Counted from the first letter of the stretch, positions 44,260 through 53,038 are shown. The stretch is 64,000 nt of DNA from Nocardia terrae (GCF_009760405.1 NZ_WRPP01000004.1:62001-126000); one strand, 5' to 3'. Translations and numbers: made by a program. Notes: generated from the sequence alone by a model not told the origin.

Positions 44260-44838
44260 TTACTTCACCTTGGCGGCGGCTTTCGCCTGCTTCTTGAATT
44301 CCCGCACCTGCGTGAGGGATTCGGCGTCGGTGACGTCGGCGACCGAGCGGCGTGAGCCGTCCTCGCCGTAGGCGCCCGCGGCCTCACGCCAGCCCGGGGC
44401 CCGCAAGCCGCGTTGTTTACCCAAGAGCGCCAAGAAGATTCGCGCCTTCTGGTCGCCGAAGCCGGGCAGCTTCTTGAGCCGCTTCAACACTTCCTTGCCG
44501 TCCGGATCGCCATCGGTCCACAAACCGGCGGTATTGCCGTCGTAGTTCTCGACAATGTATCGAGCCAGTTCCTGGACCCGGCGTCCCATGGAACGCCCGT
44601 AGCGGTGGATGGCCGGCGGCGTGGCGGCCAGCTCCTCGAATTCCTCGGGATCGGCGGCGGCGATCTTGTGGATATCGAAGCCGCCCATTCGATCGGCGAG
44701 TTTCCACGGTCCGCGGAATGCGTGCTCCATGGGAAACTGCTGATCCAGCATCATTCCGACCAACAGGGCGAAATCATCGGTCGAAAGCAGCTCGTCGGCA
44801 TCGGATTCCTGGGCAATACACAGCGTGCGGCTCACCAT
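44260..44838 (-). CDS. HhH-GPD family DNA-repair-like protein
   Basis: 192 residues from ATG 44838 (MVSRTLCIAQESDADELLS). The helix-hairpin-helix is LKRLKKLPGFGDQKARIFLALLG, and the early helices FALLVGMMLDQQFPMEHAFRGP fit the HhH-GPD glycosylase fold. The usual catalytic Asp after the hairpin is not evident in LRAPGWREAAGAYGEDG, so activity as a base-excision glycosylase is uncertain. The C-terminus is Lys/Ala-rich. It is divergent from the methyltransferase gene with 60 bases between starts. Confidence 0.75.
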   Translation of the reverse strand: MVSRTLCIAQESDADELLSTDDFALLVGMMLDQQFPMEHAFRGPWKLADRMGGFDIHKIAAADPEEFEELAATPPAIHRYGRSMGRRVQELARYIVENYDGNTAGLWTDGDPDGKEVLKRLKKLPGFGDQKARIFLALLGKQRGLRAPGWREAAGAYGEDGSRRSVADVTDAESLTQVREFKKQAKAAAKVK

Positions 44839-44898
44839 GCGTCGATCATCCCATTCATCTTGCGTTGCGGTGACACGGGTCACGGTTAGGGTGAGGTC

Positions 44899-45753
44899 AT
44901 GCCCGACATCATGGCTAATTCTTCAGTACGAACCGCGTCGCAACCTGGCGCTGGGTCCGGACTGCGACCGGACCGTTTCGACCGCGATGGCCAAGACCAG
45001 CTCGTCGACGTCAACGATCTACAGGCAGCGCTGCCGGGTATCCGGCGCCTGCGGGCCTGGGCCCACGACGCCCTGGCCACCCAGCCCGGCGAGAGCGCCG
45101 TCGATATCGGATCCGGCACCGGTTCGGAGGTGCTGACCCTGGCCGACAAGGTCGGGCCCACCGGCATCGCACTCGGCGTGGAACCCGATCCGGACCTGCT
45201 GTTCGCCGCCGAACGCCGCGCCACCCAGGCCGGATCCACCGCCAAATTCGTCAGCGGCGACGCCTACGGCCTGCCCGTGGCCAGCGAGAGCTTCGATGTG
45301 GCGCTGTGCGAGCGCGTCTTCGGGCACCTCACCTCGCCCGCCCGCGCGGCCGGGGAGATCGCCCGGGTGCTGCGCCCCGGCGGGCGCGTGGTCGTCATGG
45401 ACTCCGACTGGGGCACGGCCATCGTGCATCCCGGCGACCGGCACGTGGTGCACGAGGTCATCGAGACCATGATCGCGGGCACCACCAACCCCTTCGCGGG
45501 CCGTCGCCTCTCCGGTCAGCTCACCCAGGCCGGACTCGTCGTCGACGACATCGCCTCGCACGCCCTGATCCAGGACGGCAGCGTCGGCGCCGGCGCACTG
45601 GTTGCGCGCATCGCCGATCGCGCGGTCGCCCGCGGTTCGATCACCGAACGCCAGCGCGAGCAGTTGCTGGCCGATCTGGAGGCCGGTGCGGCCAGCGGTG
45701 ACATCCACTTGTCGGTGACCATCTTCGCAGTGCTGGCGCACAAGCCGAACTGA
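44899..45753 (+). CDS. SAM-dependent methyltransferase, small-molecule type
   Basis: 284 residues from ATG 44899 (GTGAGG upstream). Class I fold: motif I VDIGSGTGSEVL, motif II FVSGDAYGLPVASESFDVALCERV, motif III EIARVLRPGGRVVVMDSDW. This is the UbiE/Methyltransf_11 pattern for small molecules such as quinones or natural products. The C-terminal helix block is longer than in UbiE. Substrate unknown. It is convergent with aspB across a shared terminator. Confidence 0.85.
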   Translation: MPDIMANSSVRTASQPGAGSGLRPDRFDRDGQDQLVDVNDLQAALPGIRRLRAWAHDALATQPGESAVDIGSGTGSEVLTLADKVGPTGIALGVEPDPDLLFAAERRATQAGSTAKFVSGDAYGLPVASESFDVALCERVFGHLTSPARAAGEIARVLRPGGRVVVMDSDWGTAIVHPGDRHVVHEVIETMIAGTTNPFAGRRLSGQLTQAGLVVDDIASHALIQDGSVGAGALVARIADRAVARGSITERQREQLLADLEAGAASGDIHLSVTIFAVLAHKPN

Positions 45754-45764
45754 CGCGAAAACGC

Positions 45765-45799
45765 AAGAGGCGCGCACCGTTTCGGGGTGCGCGCCTCTT
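45765..45799. terminator. Bidirectional terminator between methyltransferase and aspB
   Basis: 14-bp perfect stem, 45765-45778 with 45786-45799, loop of 7, followed on the plus strand by ATTTCG. It lies between two convergent stops. Confidence 0.88.
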
Positions 45800-45814
45800 A
45801 TTTCGTTGTGGCCC

Positions 45815-47104
45815 TTACAGGCTCATCAGTTTCTCGGAGGCGGCGAGCAGCACGCAGGTGGCCAGGCCGTCCATCGCCTTCTCCAGCTCACCCGTGGACG
45901 GGAAGCTCGGCGCGATGCGAATGTTCTTGTCCTCCGGGTCCTTTCCGTACGGAAAGGAAGCCCCCGCGGGGGTCAGCGCGATACCGGCGTCCTTGGCCAG
46001 CGCCACCACCTTGCTGGCCGTGCCCTCCAGCACGTCCAGGCTGATGAAGTAGCCGCCCTTGGGCTCGGTCCAGGACGCCACCTTGGACGCGCCGAGGCGG
46101 TCCTCCAGAATCCGCAGCACCAGCTTGAACTTGGGCTCCAGGATGGCGCGGTGCTTCTGCATGTGCGCCCGCACGCCCTCGGCGTCCCCGAAGAAGCGCA
46201 GGTGCCGCAGCTGGTTCACCTTGTCCGGGCCGATCGTCTTCTTGCCCAGGTGCTTCAGGTACCACTCCAGGTTGGCGGTGGAGGAGCCGAAGAAGCTCAC
46301 GCCCGCGCCCGCGAAGGTGATCTTCGAGGTGGAGGCCAGCACGAACGGGCGGTTCGGGTGCCCGGCCTGCTCGGCCATGCCGAGCACGTCCAGCACCTTG
46401 TCGGCGGTGTCGGTGAGCGGGTGCACCGCGTAGGCGTTGTCCCAGACGAGGCGGAAGTCCGGCGCGGCCGTGGGCATCGAAACCAGTTCCCGGGTAACGG
46501 CTTCGGAGAACGTGATGCCGGTCGGGTTGGAGTAGTTGGGCACCGCCCACATGCCCTTGATGCTGGGATCGGACGCCACCAGCTCCGCGATCAGATGGGT
46601 GTCGGGGCCGTCGCCCCTCATCGGGATCGGGATCATCTCGAAGCCGAGCGCCTCGGTGATGGCGAAGTGGCGGTCGTAACCCGGTACCGGGCACAGGAAC
46701 TTGAGCACCGGCTCGTCGGCCCAGCGGCGCACCGAATCCACGGTGCCGTGCAGCATGGCGAAGACCAGCAGGTCGTTCATGATCTCCAGGCTGGCGTTGT
46801 TGCCGGCCACCAGATTCGACACCGGAATGCCGAGCAGCTCGCCGAAGATGGCGCGCAGCTCCGGCAGGCCGTGCAGCCCACCGTAATTGCGCACGTCGGT
46901 GCCGTTGGCGTCACGGTAGTCGGCGGCGCCCGGCAGCTCGAGGAGGGCCTGCGAGAGGTCCAGCTGCTCGGGCGAGGGCTTACCCCTCGTAATGTCCAGC
47001 GTCAGCTTCTCGGTCTTGAGCTTCGCGTAGTTCGCGGTCTGCGTCTCGTGTTCCGTCGCGAGTTCCGCATGGCTCATCAAACCGAATTGCGTCTGCCGAG
47101 GCAT
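45815..47104 (-). CDS. aspB: Aspartate aminotransferase (Rv3722c type)
   Basis: 429 residues from ATG 47104 (MPRQTQFGLMSH; GGAAAGG upstream). Fold type I PLP enzyme of the atypical aspartate aminotransferase subgroup: the pyridoxal Lys is in STSKITFAGAGV, PNYSNPTGITFS binds substrate, and the C-terminal Arg is in KNIRIAPSFP. M. tuberculosis Rv3722c is the main aspartate aminotransferase there and, as I recall, lies between dnaZX and ffs; here ffs is also directly upstream. It moves amino groups between glutamate and oxaloacetate. Confidence 0.9.
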   Translation of the reverse strand: MPRQTQFGLMSHAELATEHETQTANYAKLKTEKLTLDITRGKPSPEQLDLSQALLELPGAADYRDANGTDVRNYGGLHGLPELRAIFGELLGIPVSNLVAGNNASLEIMNDLLVFAMLHGTVDSVRRWADEPVLKFLCPVPGYDRHFAITEALGFEMIPIPMRGDGPDTHLIAELVASDPSIKGMWAVPNYSNPTGITFSEAVTRELVSMPTAAPDFRLVWDNAYAVHPLTDTADKVLDVLGMAEQAGHPNRPFVLASTSKITFAGAGVSFFGSSTANLEWYLKHLGKKTIGPDKVNQLRHLRFFGDAEGVRAHMQKHRAILEPKFKLVLRILEDRLGASKVASWTEPKGGYFISLDVLEGTASKVVALAKDAGIALTPAGASFPYGKDPEDKNIRIAPSFPSTGELEKAMDGLATCVLLAASEKLMSL

Positions 47105-47262
47105 CTGACAGCCTTTCCAATGGCGTGGGGTGTGTGTCCAGGGTTGCGCGCGGCGCGAACCCAACCGCTCACGTTACTAGGAGCCCTCGCGGATTCGGCA
47201 GCGATATATACACTTCCGCCGCCCACGCAAACCGGTCCAACCGTGACCCCCGCAAAACGAAA

Positions 47263-47351
47263 GGGGACCCAGCGCACCCGGCAGAGCCCGTTGACCCTTG
47301 CTGCCTTCCGGCCCTGGGGGAGTTCACAGGATGCGCGCCGCGCTGGATCCG
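47263..47351 (-). ncRNA. ffs: Signal recognition particle RNA, small bacterial type
   Basis: The minus-strand RNA has the universal SRP Alu-less hairpin: GGCCGGAAGGCAGCAAGG in the tip, with the GGAA-type loop and the asymmetric AGCA side. The closing stem pairs GGATCCAGCG at the 5' end with CGCTGGGTCC at the 3' end. That gives about 89 bases; the ends are estimates within a few bases. A run after the 3' end (TTTCGTTTTGCGGGGG) suits termination. Position next to the Rv3722c-type gene matches mycobacteria. Confidence 0.92.
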
Positions 47352-47451
47352 TCGGCCAGTGTAGCGGCTCACCGAGACCCGCGCCGCCCGGGGTCGATAC
47401 GATGCCAGCGATACGCGGACACCCGCTCATTTCCGGAGGGGAAAGAATCAG

Positions 47452-48507
47452 ATGACGAGTTCCGATCCAGGACCGGGCGGGCAACACGACCCGGCGAAGG
47501 CCCAGGAGACCGCTCAGTGGTGGGCCACCCCGCCCACCGGCACCGATCCCGGCCAGCCGGTGCAGGGCGCGGACCCGACCATGTTGAACTACGCGGCCGG
47601 CGGCGGAATGGCCTACACACCGCCCGCCCAGGCCGTTCCGCAGATGCCGTCCGATGCCGGATACCCGCAGCAGCAGCCGATGACCGGCGGCGGCTACCCG
47701 CAGCCGATGTCCGGCGGCTACCCGCAGCAGCAGTACGCGGCGCCGCAACAGCAGTACGCGGCTCCCCAGCAGCAGTACGCCCCCGTCCCGCCGGTCGCGC
47801 CCGCCTACGGCTACGCCGCGCCGCCGCCCAAGGGCGGCAACAAGACCGGCTGGATCATCGGCGGTGTCGTCGGCCTGGTGGTGATCGTCGGCGCGGTCAT
47901 CGGCATCGTCGCGCTCTCCAGCGGCTCCGGGCCGCTGAACAGCGACAAGAAGAACGCCGGCAAGTACACGATGGACAATGTCTCCAACGGCTGCAGCGTG
48001 ATCGACACCTCGGCGCTCAGCAAGTTCGCCGCCAATTCCAAGGGCACCCCCGAGCACTCCGAGACCAAGGCCACCGACTACTCGGGCGGCCGCTTCGAAT
48101 GCCGCGCGGGCAACGAGGAGACCACCAAGCCCGACAAGTACGGCTCCACCAACACCAACACCGCCGACCTGACCCTCGACGTGTCCTTCCTGAGCGGTAC
48201 CTCCAGCGCGTACAACCGCCCGGAATACGACATCTGGAAGACCTCCGACACCGGCACCACCGGCAGCGGCCGCACCTCGGGTGACCTCGGCGGCATCGGC
48301 GAGGCGGGCTACTGGGTGTCCAAGTCCGACGACTACACCTACTTCACCACCACCGACTACACCTGCGCGGTCAAGGACGACAACGCCTCGGTCAAGATCA
48401 ACATCCGCACCACCATGTACAAGGGCAAGGACGTCAGCAGGGACGATCTGGCCCAGGTCTGCAAGGACCAGACCCGCAAAGCGCTCGACAATGTGAAGAA
48501 GAAGTAG
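47452..48507 (+). CDS. Pro/Gln/Tyr-rich single-pass membrane protein
   Basis: 351 residues from ATG 47452 (GGAGGGGAAAG upstream). The first 125 residues are low complexity with YPQQQYAAPQQQYA repeats, cytoplasmic. One helix at about 133-153 (TGWIIGGVVGLVVIVGAVIGIVAL) follows. The exported domain of about 190 residues has four Cys (NGCSV, FECRAG, YTCAV, QVCKD), likely two disulfides. Several mycolic-acid bacteria have such proteins with no assigned role. The domain resembles neither the RDD nor the DUF4190 proteins in this window, although all three share the Pro/Gln-rich tail style. Confidence 0.75.
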   Translation: MTSSDPGPGGQHDPAKAQETAQWWATPPTGTDPGQPVQGADPTMLNYAAGGGMAYTPPAQAVPQMPSDAGYPQQQPMTGGGYPQPMSGGYPQQQYAAPQQQYAAPQQQYAPVPPVAPAYGYAAPPPKGGNKTGWIIGGVVGLVVIVGAVIGIVALSSGSGPLNSDKKNAGKYTMDNVSNGCSVIDTSALSKFAANSKGTPEHSETKATDYSGGRFECRAGNEETTKPDKYGSTNTNTADLTLDVSFLSGTSSAYNRPEYDIWKTSDTGTTGSGRTSGDLGGIGEAGYWVSKSDDYTYFTTTDYTCAVKDDNASVKINIRTTMYKGKDVSRDDLAQVCKDQTRKALDNVKKK

Positions 48508-48561
48508 CCGCCGACCACTGCATTTGCTTCGACCAGGGGTGCACCCGGTATATTGCTCGGC

Positions 48562-48647
48562 GGAGGATTCGCCTAGTGGCCTATGGCGCTCGCCTGGAAC
48601 GCGGGTTGGGTTAACAGCCCTCAGGGGTTCAAATCCCCTATCCTCCG
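48562..48647 (+). tRNA. tRNA-Ser(GGA)
   Basis: Acceptor stem GGAGGAT/ATCCTCC with discriminator G, anticodon loop CTGGAAC giving anticodon GGA (reads UCC/UCU), a long variable arm as in all tRNA-Ser, and T-arm AGGGGTTCAAATCCCCT. No CCA is encoded. The 3' half overlaps the antisense end of the acyltransferase frame. Confidence 0.95.
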
Positions 48648-50111
48648 CGCACGAAGGCCCCGGCCGGACTCAGTCCGGCCGGGGCCTTCCGCATTCCCGG
48701 GCCCGCGCCCGTCCGGCTGACCGGTGGCCTCGGGTTCCCGCAATGCGCAGGCAACCTCGTTCAGGGCCGATTCCAGCAGCCCCGCGTACCGGTCGGGATC
48801 AGGGATTACGGCTGGGTCGGCGTGGACCGAGATGGTGACGGTGTCGCCGAGGCCGTGTACGCCGTGGGTGAGGTGCATGACCGCGCCCAGGGCCGGGAAG
48901 CCCGCCGTGAAAAGGACCGCGCCGCCGCCGAACTCGAGATCCGCGGGCCCGCGGTCGACGCTGGAGACCACGGTGTGAGCCGAAACTCGTTCGGGGAGTG
49001 CGTCGATCGGGGCGTGAGCTACGTCACGGTAGAGCAGCGGGGCGGGGAGGACCGCGGTCACCGCGTCCTGGGCGCCCTGCAGCGGATGCGTGGCGCGCAC
49101 CTTGCGCGCGGCGAGCTCGGCGGCGATGCGGTCGGCTCGGAGGCGGGGCAGGGGCTCGGCGAGGGCCAGATCCACCGACAGGTCGCGATAGCCGTTGCGG
49201 GCGTCGGCGGCGATCGCCATCGGCACCTGGGCGCGCAGGGCGGGGGCGGGCGCGCCGAGGTAGCGCTCCAGTGCCAGCGAGACCGCGGTGAGCGCCACAA
49301 CCGTCACAGAGTGGTCCGGGACCCGCAGTCGATGTTTGTCGCACACCAGCATTCGCACGACATGCGAAACGGGGACCGCGCCGCCACCGTTCAGGGCGGC
49401 CGGTTCGACATCGGGTGCGGGCGGCGGGAGTGCTCCGGCCGTCGTCAGCTCGGCCAGCCGTTGCCGGGCGCGGCCGGCGGCCAACCCGCGAACGACGGTG
49501 CGGGCCATAGCGATCGGAAGCGCCGGCAGGGCGAGGGTTGCGGCGAGGGAGCTCAGCGCGGCCTCCCGGATCCGGTCCGGCAGCAGTCGGCGTGAGAGCG
49601 GCGCGGACGATCGCACACCCCGCGCTGCCGGTAATTCGCTGCGGCCGAACAACGCCCGCGCGATGACCGCGGCGCGGCGGCCGTCGGCCAGGGCGTGGGA
49701 TAGCTGGAGCACCGCTACGAGCGCGGACTCACCGGTAGCGAATCCCGGGACTTCCCGGACATTCCGGAAGACGTGCAGCCGCCAGGGCCGATCGTTCGCA
49801 CGCAGACCGGTGCCGAGCAGACCGCCGACCGCGGCGGTGACATTCGCCCACGTCGCCTCGGTGAGATCGGACTCGACGAACTGATCATTCGTGAATTCGC
49901 AAGCCGCCCAAATGGGATACGCAATGTTTGCAGGAGTATCCAGCACGTGTATCAGCAAATCCGGAATACCGGCGACCCGGTTCGCGACGGCCGCCCGCAG
50001 CCGCTCGGCGTCGCATCCGGTATCGGCGAAGCAGTAGAGCAGGAACAGATCGTTGCGGGTGCGCGCGGACAGCCAGTACATGGTGGCGTCCCGGGCGGCC
50101 AGGGAATTCAC
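48621..50111 (-). CDS. WS/DGAT-like acyltransferase, variant motif
   Basis: 496 residues. Wax ester synthase/diacylglycerol acyltransferase plan: N-terminal condensation-like domain starting MNSLAARDATMYWLSA, active-site region QLSHALADGRRA (SHxxxDG instead of HHxxxDG; the second His and the DG are kept), a middle Arg/Ala-rich linker, and a DUF1298-type C-terminal domain (VDRGPADLEFGGGAVLF, MHLTHGVHGLGDTVTISVHADP). It would acylate an alcohol or diacylglycerol at the membrane. The last 25 or so codons run through a terminator hairpin and 27 bases antisense to tRNA-Ser before a stop, so the natural C-terminus may be an accident of position. ATG 50111 is divergent from qcrB. Confidence 0.8.
   Translation of the reverse strand: MNSLAARDATMYWLSARTRNDLFLLYCFADTGCDAERLRAAVANRVAGIPDLLIHVLDTPANIAYPIWAACEFTNDQFVESDLTEATWANVTAAVGGLLGTGLRANDRPWRLHVFRNVREVPGFATGESALVAVLQLSHALADGRRAAVIARALFGRSELPAARGVRSSAPLSRRLLPDRIREAALSSLAATLALPALPIAMARTVVRGLAAGRARQRLAELTTAGALPPPAPDVEPAALNGGGAVPVSHVVRMLVCDKHRLRVPDHSVTVVALTAVSLALERYLGAPAPALRAQVPMAIAADARNGYRDLSVDLALAEPLPRLRADRIAAELAARKVRATHPLQGAQDAVTAVLPAPLLYRDVAHAPIDALPERVSAHTVVSSVDRGPADLEFGGGAVLFTAGFPALGAVMHLTHGVHGLGDTVTISVHADPAVIPDPDRYAGLLESALNEVACALREPEATGQPDGRGPGNAEGPGRTESGRGLRARRIGDLNP
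48653..48689. terminator. 17-bp hairpin between tRNA-Ser and the acyltransferase gene
   Basis: Perfect arms 48653-48669 and 48673-48689 with loop TCA start five bases past the tRNA. The hairpin lies inside the open frame of the convergent gene. Confidence 0.82.
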
Positions 50112-50208
50112 CCGATGACCCTAGCGAAAGCCCATACGACGCACCGGCTCTGGGTGCTACCGTTTGTAGTAGAAGCCTTTTCACTGTCCCGGGGGCGGGG
50201 TGACCGCA

Positions 50209-51870
50209 ATGGCAACCACGGCACATCGATCCAAGACCGCCACTCGAGTGGCGGCACAAGCCGATGAGATGGACCAGCGGTACCGAGGTGCCGCATTCCT
50301 GAAAAGATCGATCAACAAGGTCTTTCCGACTCACTGGTCGTTCCTGCTCGGCGAAATAGCGCTCTACAGCTTCATCATTCTGCTGCTCTCCGGCGTCTAT
50401 TTGACCTTGTATTTCGATCCGTCCATGCAGGACGTGACCTATAACGGGTCCTATCAGCCGCTGCGCGGGGTCACCATGTCCCGCGCCTACGAGACCGCGC
50501 TCAATATCTCCTTCGACGTGCGCGGCGGACTGTTCGTGCGGCAGGTACACCATTGGGCCGCACTGCTTTTCACGGCGTCCATGATCATCCACATGTGCCG
50601 GGTCTTCTTCACCGGCGCGTTCCGCAAGCCCCGCGAGGCCAACTGGGTGATCGGCGCGCTGCTGTTCATCATGGCCATGTTCGAGGGCTTCTTCGGCTAT
50701 TCGCTGCCCGACGACCTGCTCTCCGGCACCGGCCTGCGCGCCGCCTTCGCGGGCATCACGCTCGGCAGCCCGGTCATCGGCACCTGGCTGCACTGGCTCA
50801 TGTTCGGCGGGGACTTCCCCGGCACCATCATCATTCCGCGGCTCTACATCGCCCACGTCCTGCTGCTGCCCGGAATCATGCTGGCGCTCATCGGCGTCCA
50901 CATCGCCCTGGTCTGGTACCAGAAGCACACCCAGTACCCGGGTCCCGGACGCAGCGAGAAGAACGTCGTCGGCACCCGCATCGTGCCGGTGTTCTCGCTG
51001 GACCAGGGCGCGTACTTCGCCTTCACCCTGGGCGTGCTGGCCATCATGGGCGGGATATTGCAGATCAATCCGATCTGGAATCTGGGGCCCTACAACCCCT
51101 CCCAGGTCTCCGCCGGCACCCAGCCCGACTTCTACATGATGTGGACCGACGGGTTCCTGCGCCTGTTCCCGGCCTGGGAGATGTACCCGTTCGGGCATAC
51201 CGTCCCGGGGGCGTTCTCGGTGGCGCTGTTCATGCCGCTGATCTTCACGCTGATCATCGCCTACCCGTGGATCGAGAAACGGCTCACCGGCGACCGGGCC
51301 CGGCACAACCTGCTGCAGCGGCCGCGTGACGTGCCGGTGCGCACCTCGATCGGGGCCATGTCGCTGAGCTTCTATCTGATCCTCACGCTGGCCTGCGTCA
51401 ACGACATCATCGCCTACAAGTTCGACATCTCCCTCAATGCCACCACCTGGGCCTTCCGGATCGGGCTGCTGACCGTGCCGCCGCTGGCGTACACCATCGC
51501 CTACCGGCTGTGCCTGGGCCTGCAGCGCGGCGACCGCGCCGTGCTCGAGCACGGCATCGAAACCGGTGTGGTGCGACGGCTTCCGCACGGCGAGTACATC
51601 GAGGTGCATCAACCGCTGGGACCGGTGGACGAGCACGGTCATCCGATTCCCCTGGAGTACCAGGGCGCCCGCGTGCCCCGGAAGATGAACGAGCTGGGCG
51701 TCGCCGGGCGTCCCGGAACGGGCGCGTTCTTCCGCGCGGACCCGCAGCAGGAGCGAGAGGTCAACGCCGCCAACGATCGCGAGGCCGAGCACGCGCAGCT
51801 GGCGGTGCTGCGCGCCGCACAGGAGAGCGCCGCGGGCAACGGGTCCGGCAACGGGCATCGGCCCGCCTAG
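50209..51870 (+). CDS. qcrB: Cytochrome bc1 complex cytochrome b subunit, orphan copy
   Basis: 553 residues from ATG 50209 (GGCGGGG upstream; GTG 50200 is too close to it). Eight or so helices. Heme ligands look complete: VHHW with IIHMCR one helix-turn-pair apart, and IAHVLLLP with GVHIALV. The Qo loop is QPDFYMMWTDGF, the actinobacterial form of PEWY. The long hydrophilic C-terminal tail is typical of actinobacterial QcrB. Normally qcrB closes a ctaE-qcrC-qcrA-qcrB operon; here no respiratory gene is near, so this is probably a second copy used with QcrC/QcrA from elsewhere, or in another complex. Confidence 0.92.
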   Translation: MATTAHRSKTATRVAAQADEMDQRYRGAAFLKRSINKVFPTHWSFLLGEIALYSFIILLLSGVYLTLYFDPSMQDVTYNGSYQPLRGVTMSRAYETALNISFDVRGGLFVRQVHHWAALLFTASMIIHMCRVFFTGAFRKPREANWVIGALLFIMAMFEGFFGYSLPDDLLSGTGLRAAFAGITLGSPVIGTWLHWLMFGGDFPGTIIIPRLYIAHVLLLPGIMLALIGVHIALVWYQKHTQYPGPGRSEKNVVGTRIVPVFSLDQGAYFAFTLGVLAIMGGILQINPIWNLGPYNPSQVSAGTQPDFYMMWTDGFLRLFPAWEMYPFGHTVPGAFSVALFMPLIFTLIIAYPWIEKRLTGDRARHNLLQRPRDVPVRTSIGAMSLSFYLILTLACVNDIIAYKFDISLNATTWAFRIGLLTVPPLAYTIAYRLCLGLQRGDRAVLEHGIETGVVRRLPHGEYIEVHQPLGPVDEHGHPIPLEYQGARVPRKMNELGVAGRPGTGAFFRADPQQEREVNAANDREAEHAQLAVLRAAQESAAGNGSGNGHRPA

Positions 51871-51884
51871 TCACCGCACAGAGT

Positions 51885-51915
51885 GAAGCCCCGAGTCTCC
51901 GGGACTCGGGGCTTC
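51885..51915. terminator. Intrinsic terminator after qcrB
   Basis: 13-bp perfect stem 51885-51897 with 51903-51915, followed on the plus strand by TCTTTTTCCC. Confidence 0.92.
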
Positions 51916-51937
51916 TCTTTTTCCCGGTGGGGGCTGT

Positions 51938-52147
51938 TCAGGCCCGCTTGAACTCTCCGTCGGAGACGCCGGCTACGAAGGCGTCCCATTCGCCGGGGGT
52001 GAAGGCCAGGATCGGGCCGCGGCCGTGATCCTTGGTGTCGCGGACCGCGACATTGCCGTCGCCGAGAAATGCGACCTCCACGCAGTTGCCGTTGGGGCCG
52101 CTGTGTTTGCTCTTGCGCCAAACTGCGCCTGTGTAATCCACGTTCAC
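51938..52147 (-). CDS. DUF397 protein
   Basis: 69 residues from GTG 52147 (GGAGC seven bases upstream). Whole-length DUF397: WRKSKHSGPNGNCVEVAFLGDGNVAVRDTKD and FTPGEWDAFVAGVSDGEF. In actinobacteria such genes usually follow a helix-turn-helix XRE gene and act with it. No such gene is here: the 390 bases upstream have no coding frame. It is therefore an orphan. Confidence 0.9.
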   Translation of the reverse strand: MNVDYTGAVWRKSKHSGPNGNCVEVAFLGDGNVAVRDTKDHGRGPILAFTPGEWDAFVAGVSDGEFKRA

Positions 52148-52540
52148 GGTACTAGCTCCTTTGCTGCGTCAAGCACGAGATCTTGCTGGCAATGATCTTG
52201 GTGACCTAGGGATCCATCGAGAATCACGAATCCCTCGAGCGTCACGGGCCGCACGCAAACGCTCCGTACAACCTGTTCTCTGCACTTCGCGATGGGAATG
52301 CACCCCCGATGGCCGTTCCCGCGCTAAACACTAGCAGGGTTCGTCATAAGGAGATCGCATTCTTTCGTTTTCAATCAGCAAATATACGGCAAGGTTAGCC
52401 AGCAAATTATTTGCACGAAATTAGCCGCAATTTGAGGCTTTTGAATTTCAGAAGTCCGAATTCCGTTGCCTCGCCATTCGCGCACCCGCAGGCAAACTCC
52501 CCGCGCGGCGGCGGACCCGCCATGGGGAATCATGGAGGGC
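52148..52540. other. AT-richer non-coding gap
   Basis: About 390 bases with clearly lower GC than the surroundings (runs such as TTTTCAATCAGCAAATATACGG near 52370-52390). I find no convincing gene on either strand and no trace of an XRE gene. Minus-strand TAGTGT near 52330 could be a -10 for the DUF397 gene. Low GC plus an orphan gene suggests an old insertion or deletion scar. Confidence 0.5.
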
Positions 52541-53038
52541 ATGCCCACTGACTCCCAGGATGCCGCCGGGCGGGATCGCGACGACTCGGGACGCGCCCGG
52601 AATGCCCGTCCTCGTGACCGATTTGGGCGGCCCCTCCCCTTCGGCAGCACGGGCGTTCCCCGCATACCCGATGATCTCGACCTACCCCCGGCCGAAACCC
52701 TCGACTATGCCCAGCGCCTGCTCGATGACGGCCTCGCATTCAACGCGCACGAGGTACTCGAGGCCGCCTGGAAGAACGGTCCGTTCGCGGAGAAGTCGCT
52801 GTGGCAGGGCCTCGCGCAATTTGCCGTTGGACTGACCCACATTCAGCGGGGAAATTCGAAAGGGGCTCGCACCCTGCTGGAACGCGCGGTACAGCGCCTC
52901 ACCGCCTACGGTCCCGCCCCCTACGGCATCGACTCGCCCGGCCTACTGGCCTGCGCCGACACCCTGCTCACCGCAATTGACCAGGGAAAACCCGTTTCCG
53001 AGAACGATCTTCGGCCACGGCTCACAATCCCGCACTGA
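52541..53038 (+). CDS. DUF309 protein
   Basis: 165 residues from ATG 52541 (MPTDSQDAAGRD); ATG 52532 nine bases earlier is equally possible and neither has ideal spacing. DUF309 core: YAQRLLDDGLAFNAHEVLEAAWKNGP, then LWQGLAQFAVGLTHIQRGNSKGARTLLERA. The HEVLE motif in the first helix pair and its spacing to the QGLxQ helix are typical. Function of the family is unknown; the helical fold suggests a binding or scaffold role. It lies 98 bases before gluQ on the same strand. Confidence 0.85.
   Translation: MPTDSQDAAGRDRDDSGRARNARPRDRFGRPLPFGSTGVPRIPDDLDLPPAETLDYAQRLLDDGLAFNAHEVLEAAWKNGPFAEKSLWQGLAQFAVGLTHIQRGNSKGARTLLERAVQRLTAYGPAPYGIDSPGLLACADTLLTAIDQGKPVSENDLRPRLTIPH

Noticed and set aside
52375..52665. 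Minus-strand ORF upstream of DUF397 as its XRE partner
   Set aside because: It has no helix-turn-helix, is Arg-rich at one end and overlaps the DUF309 gene in antisense.
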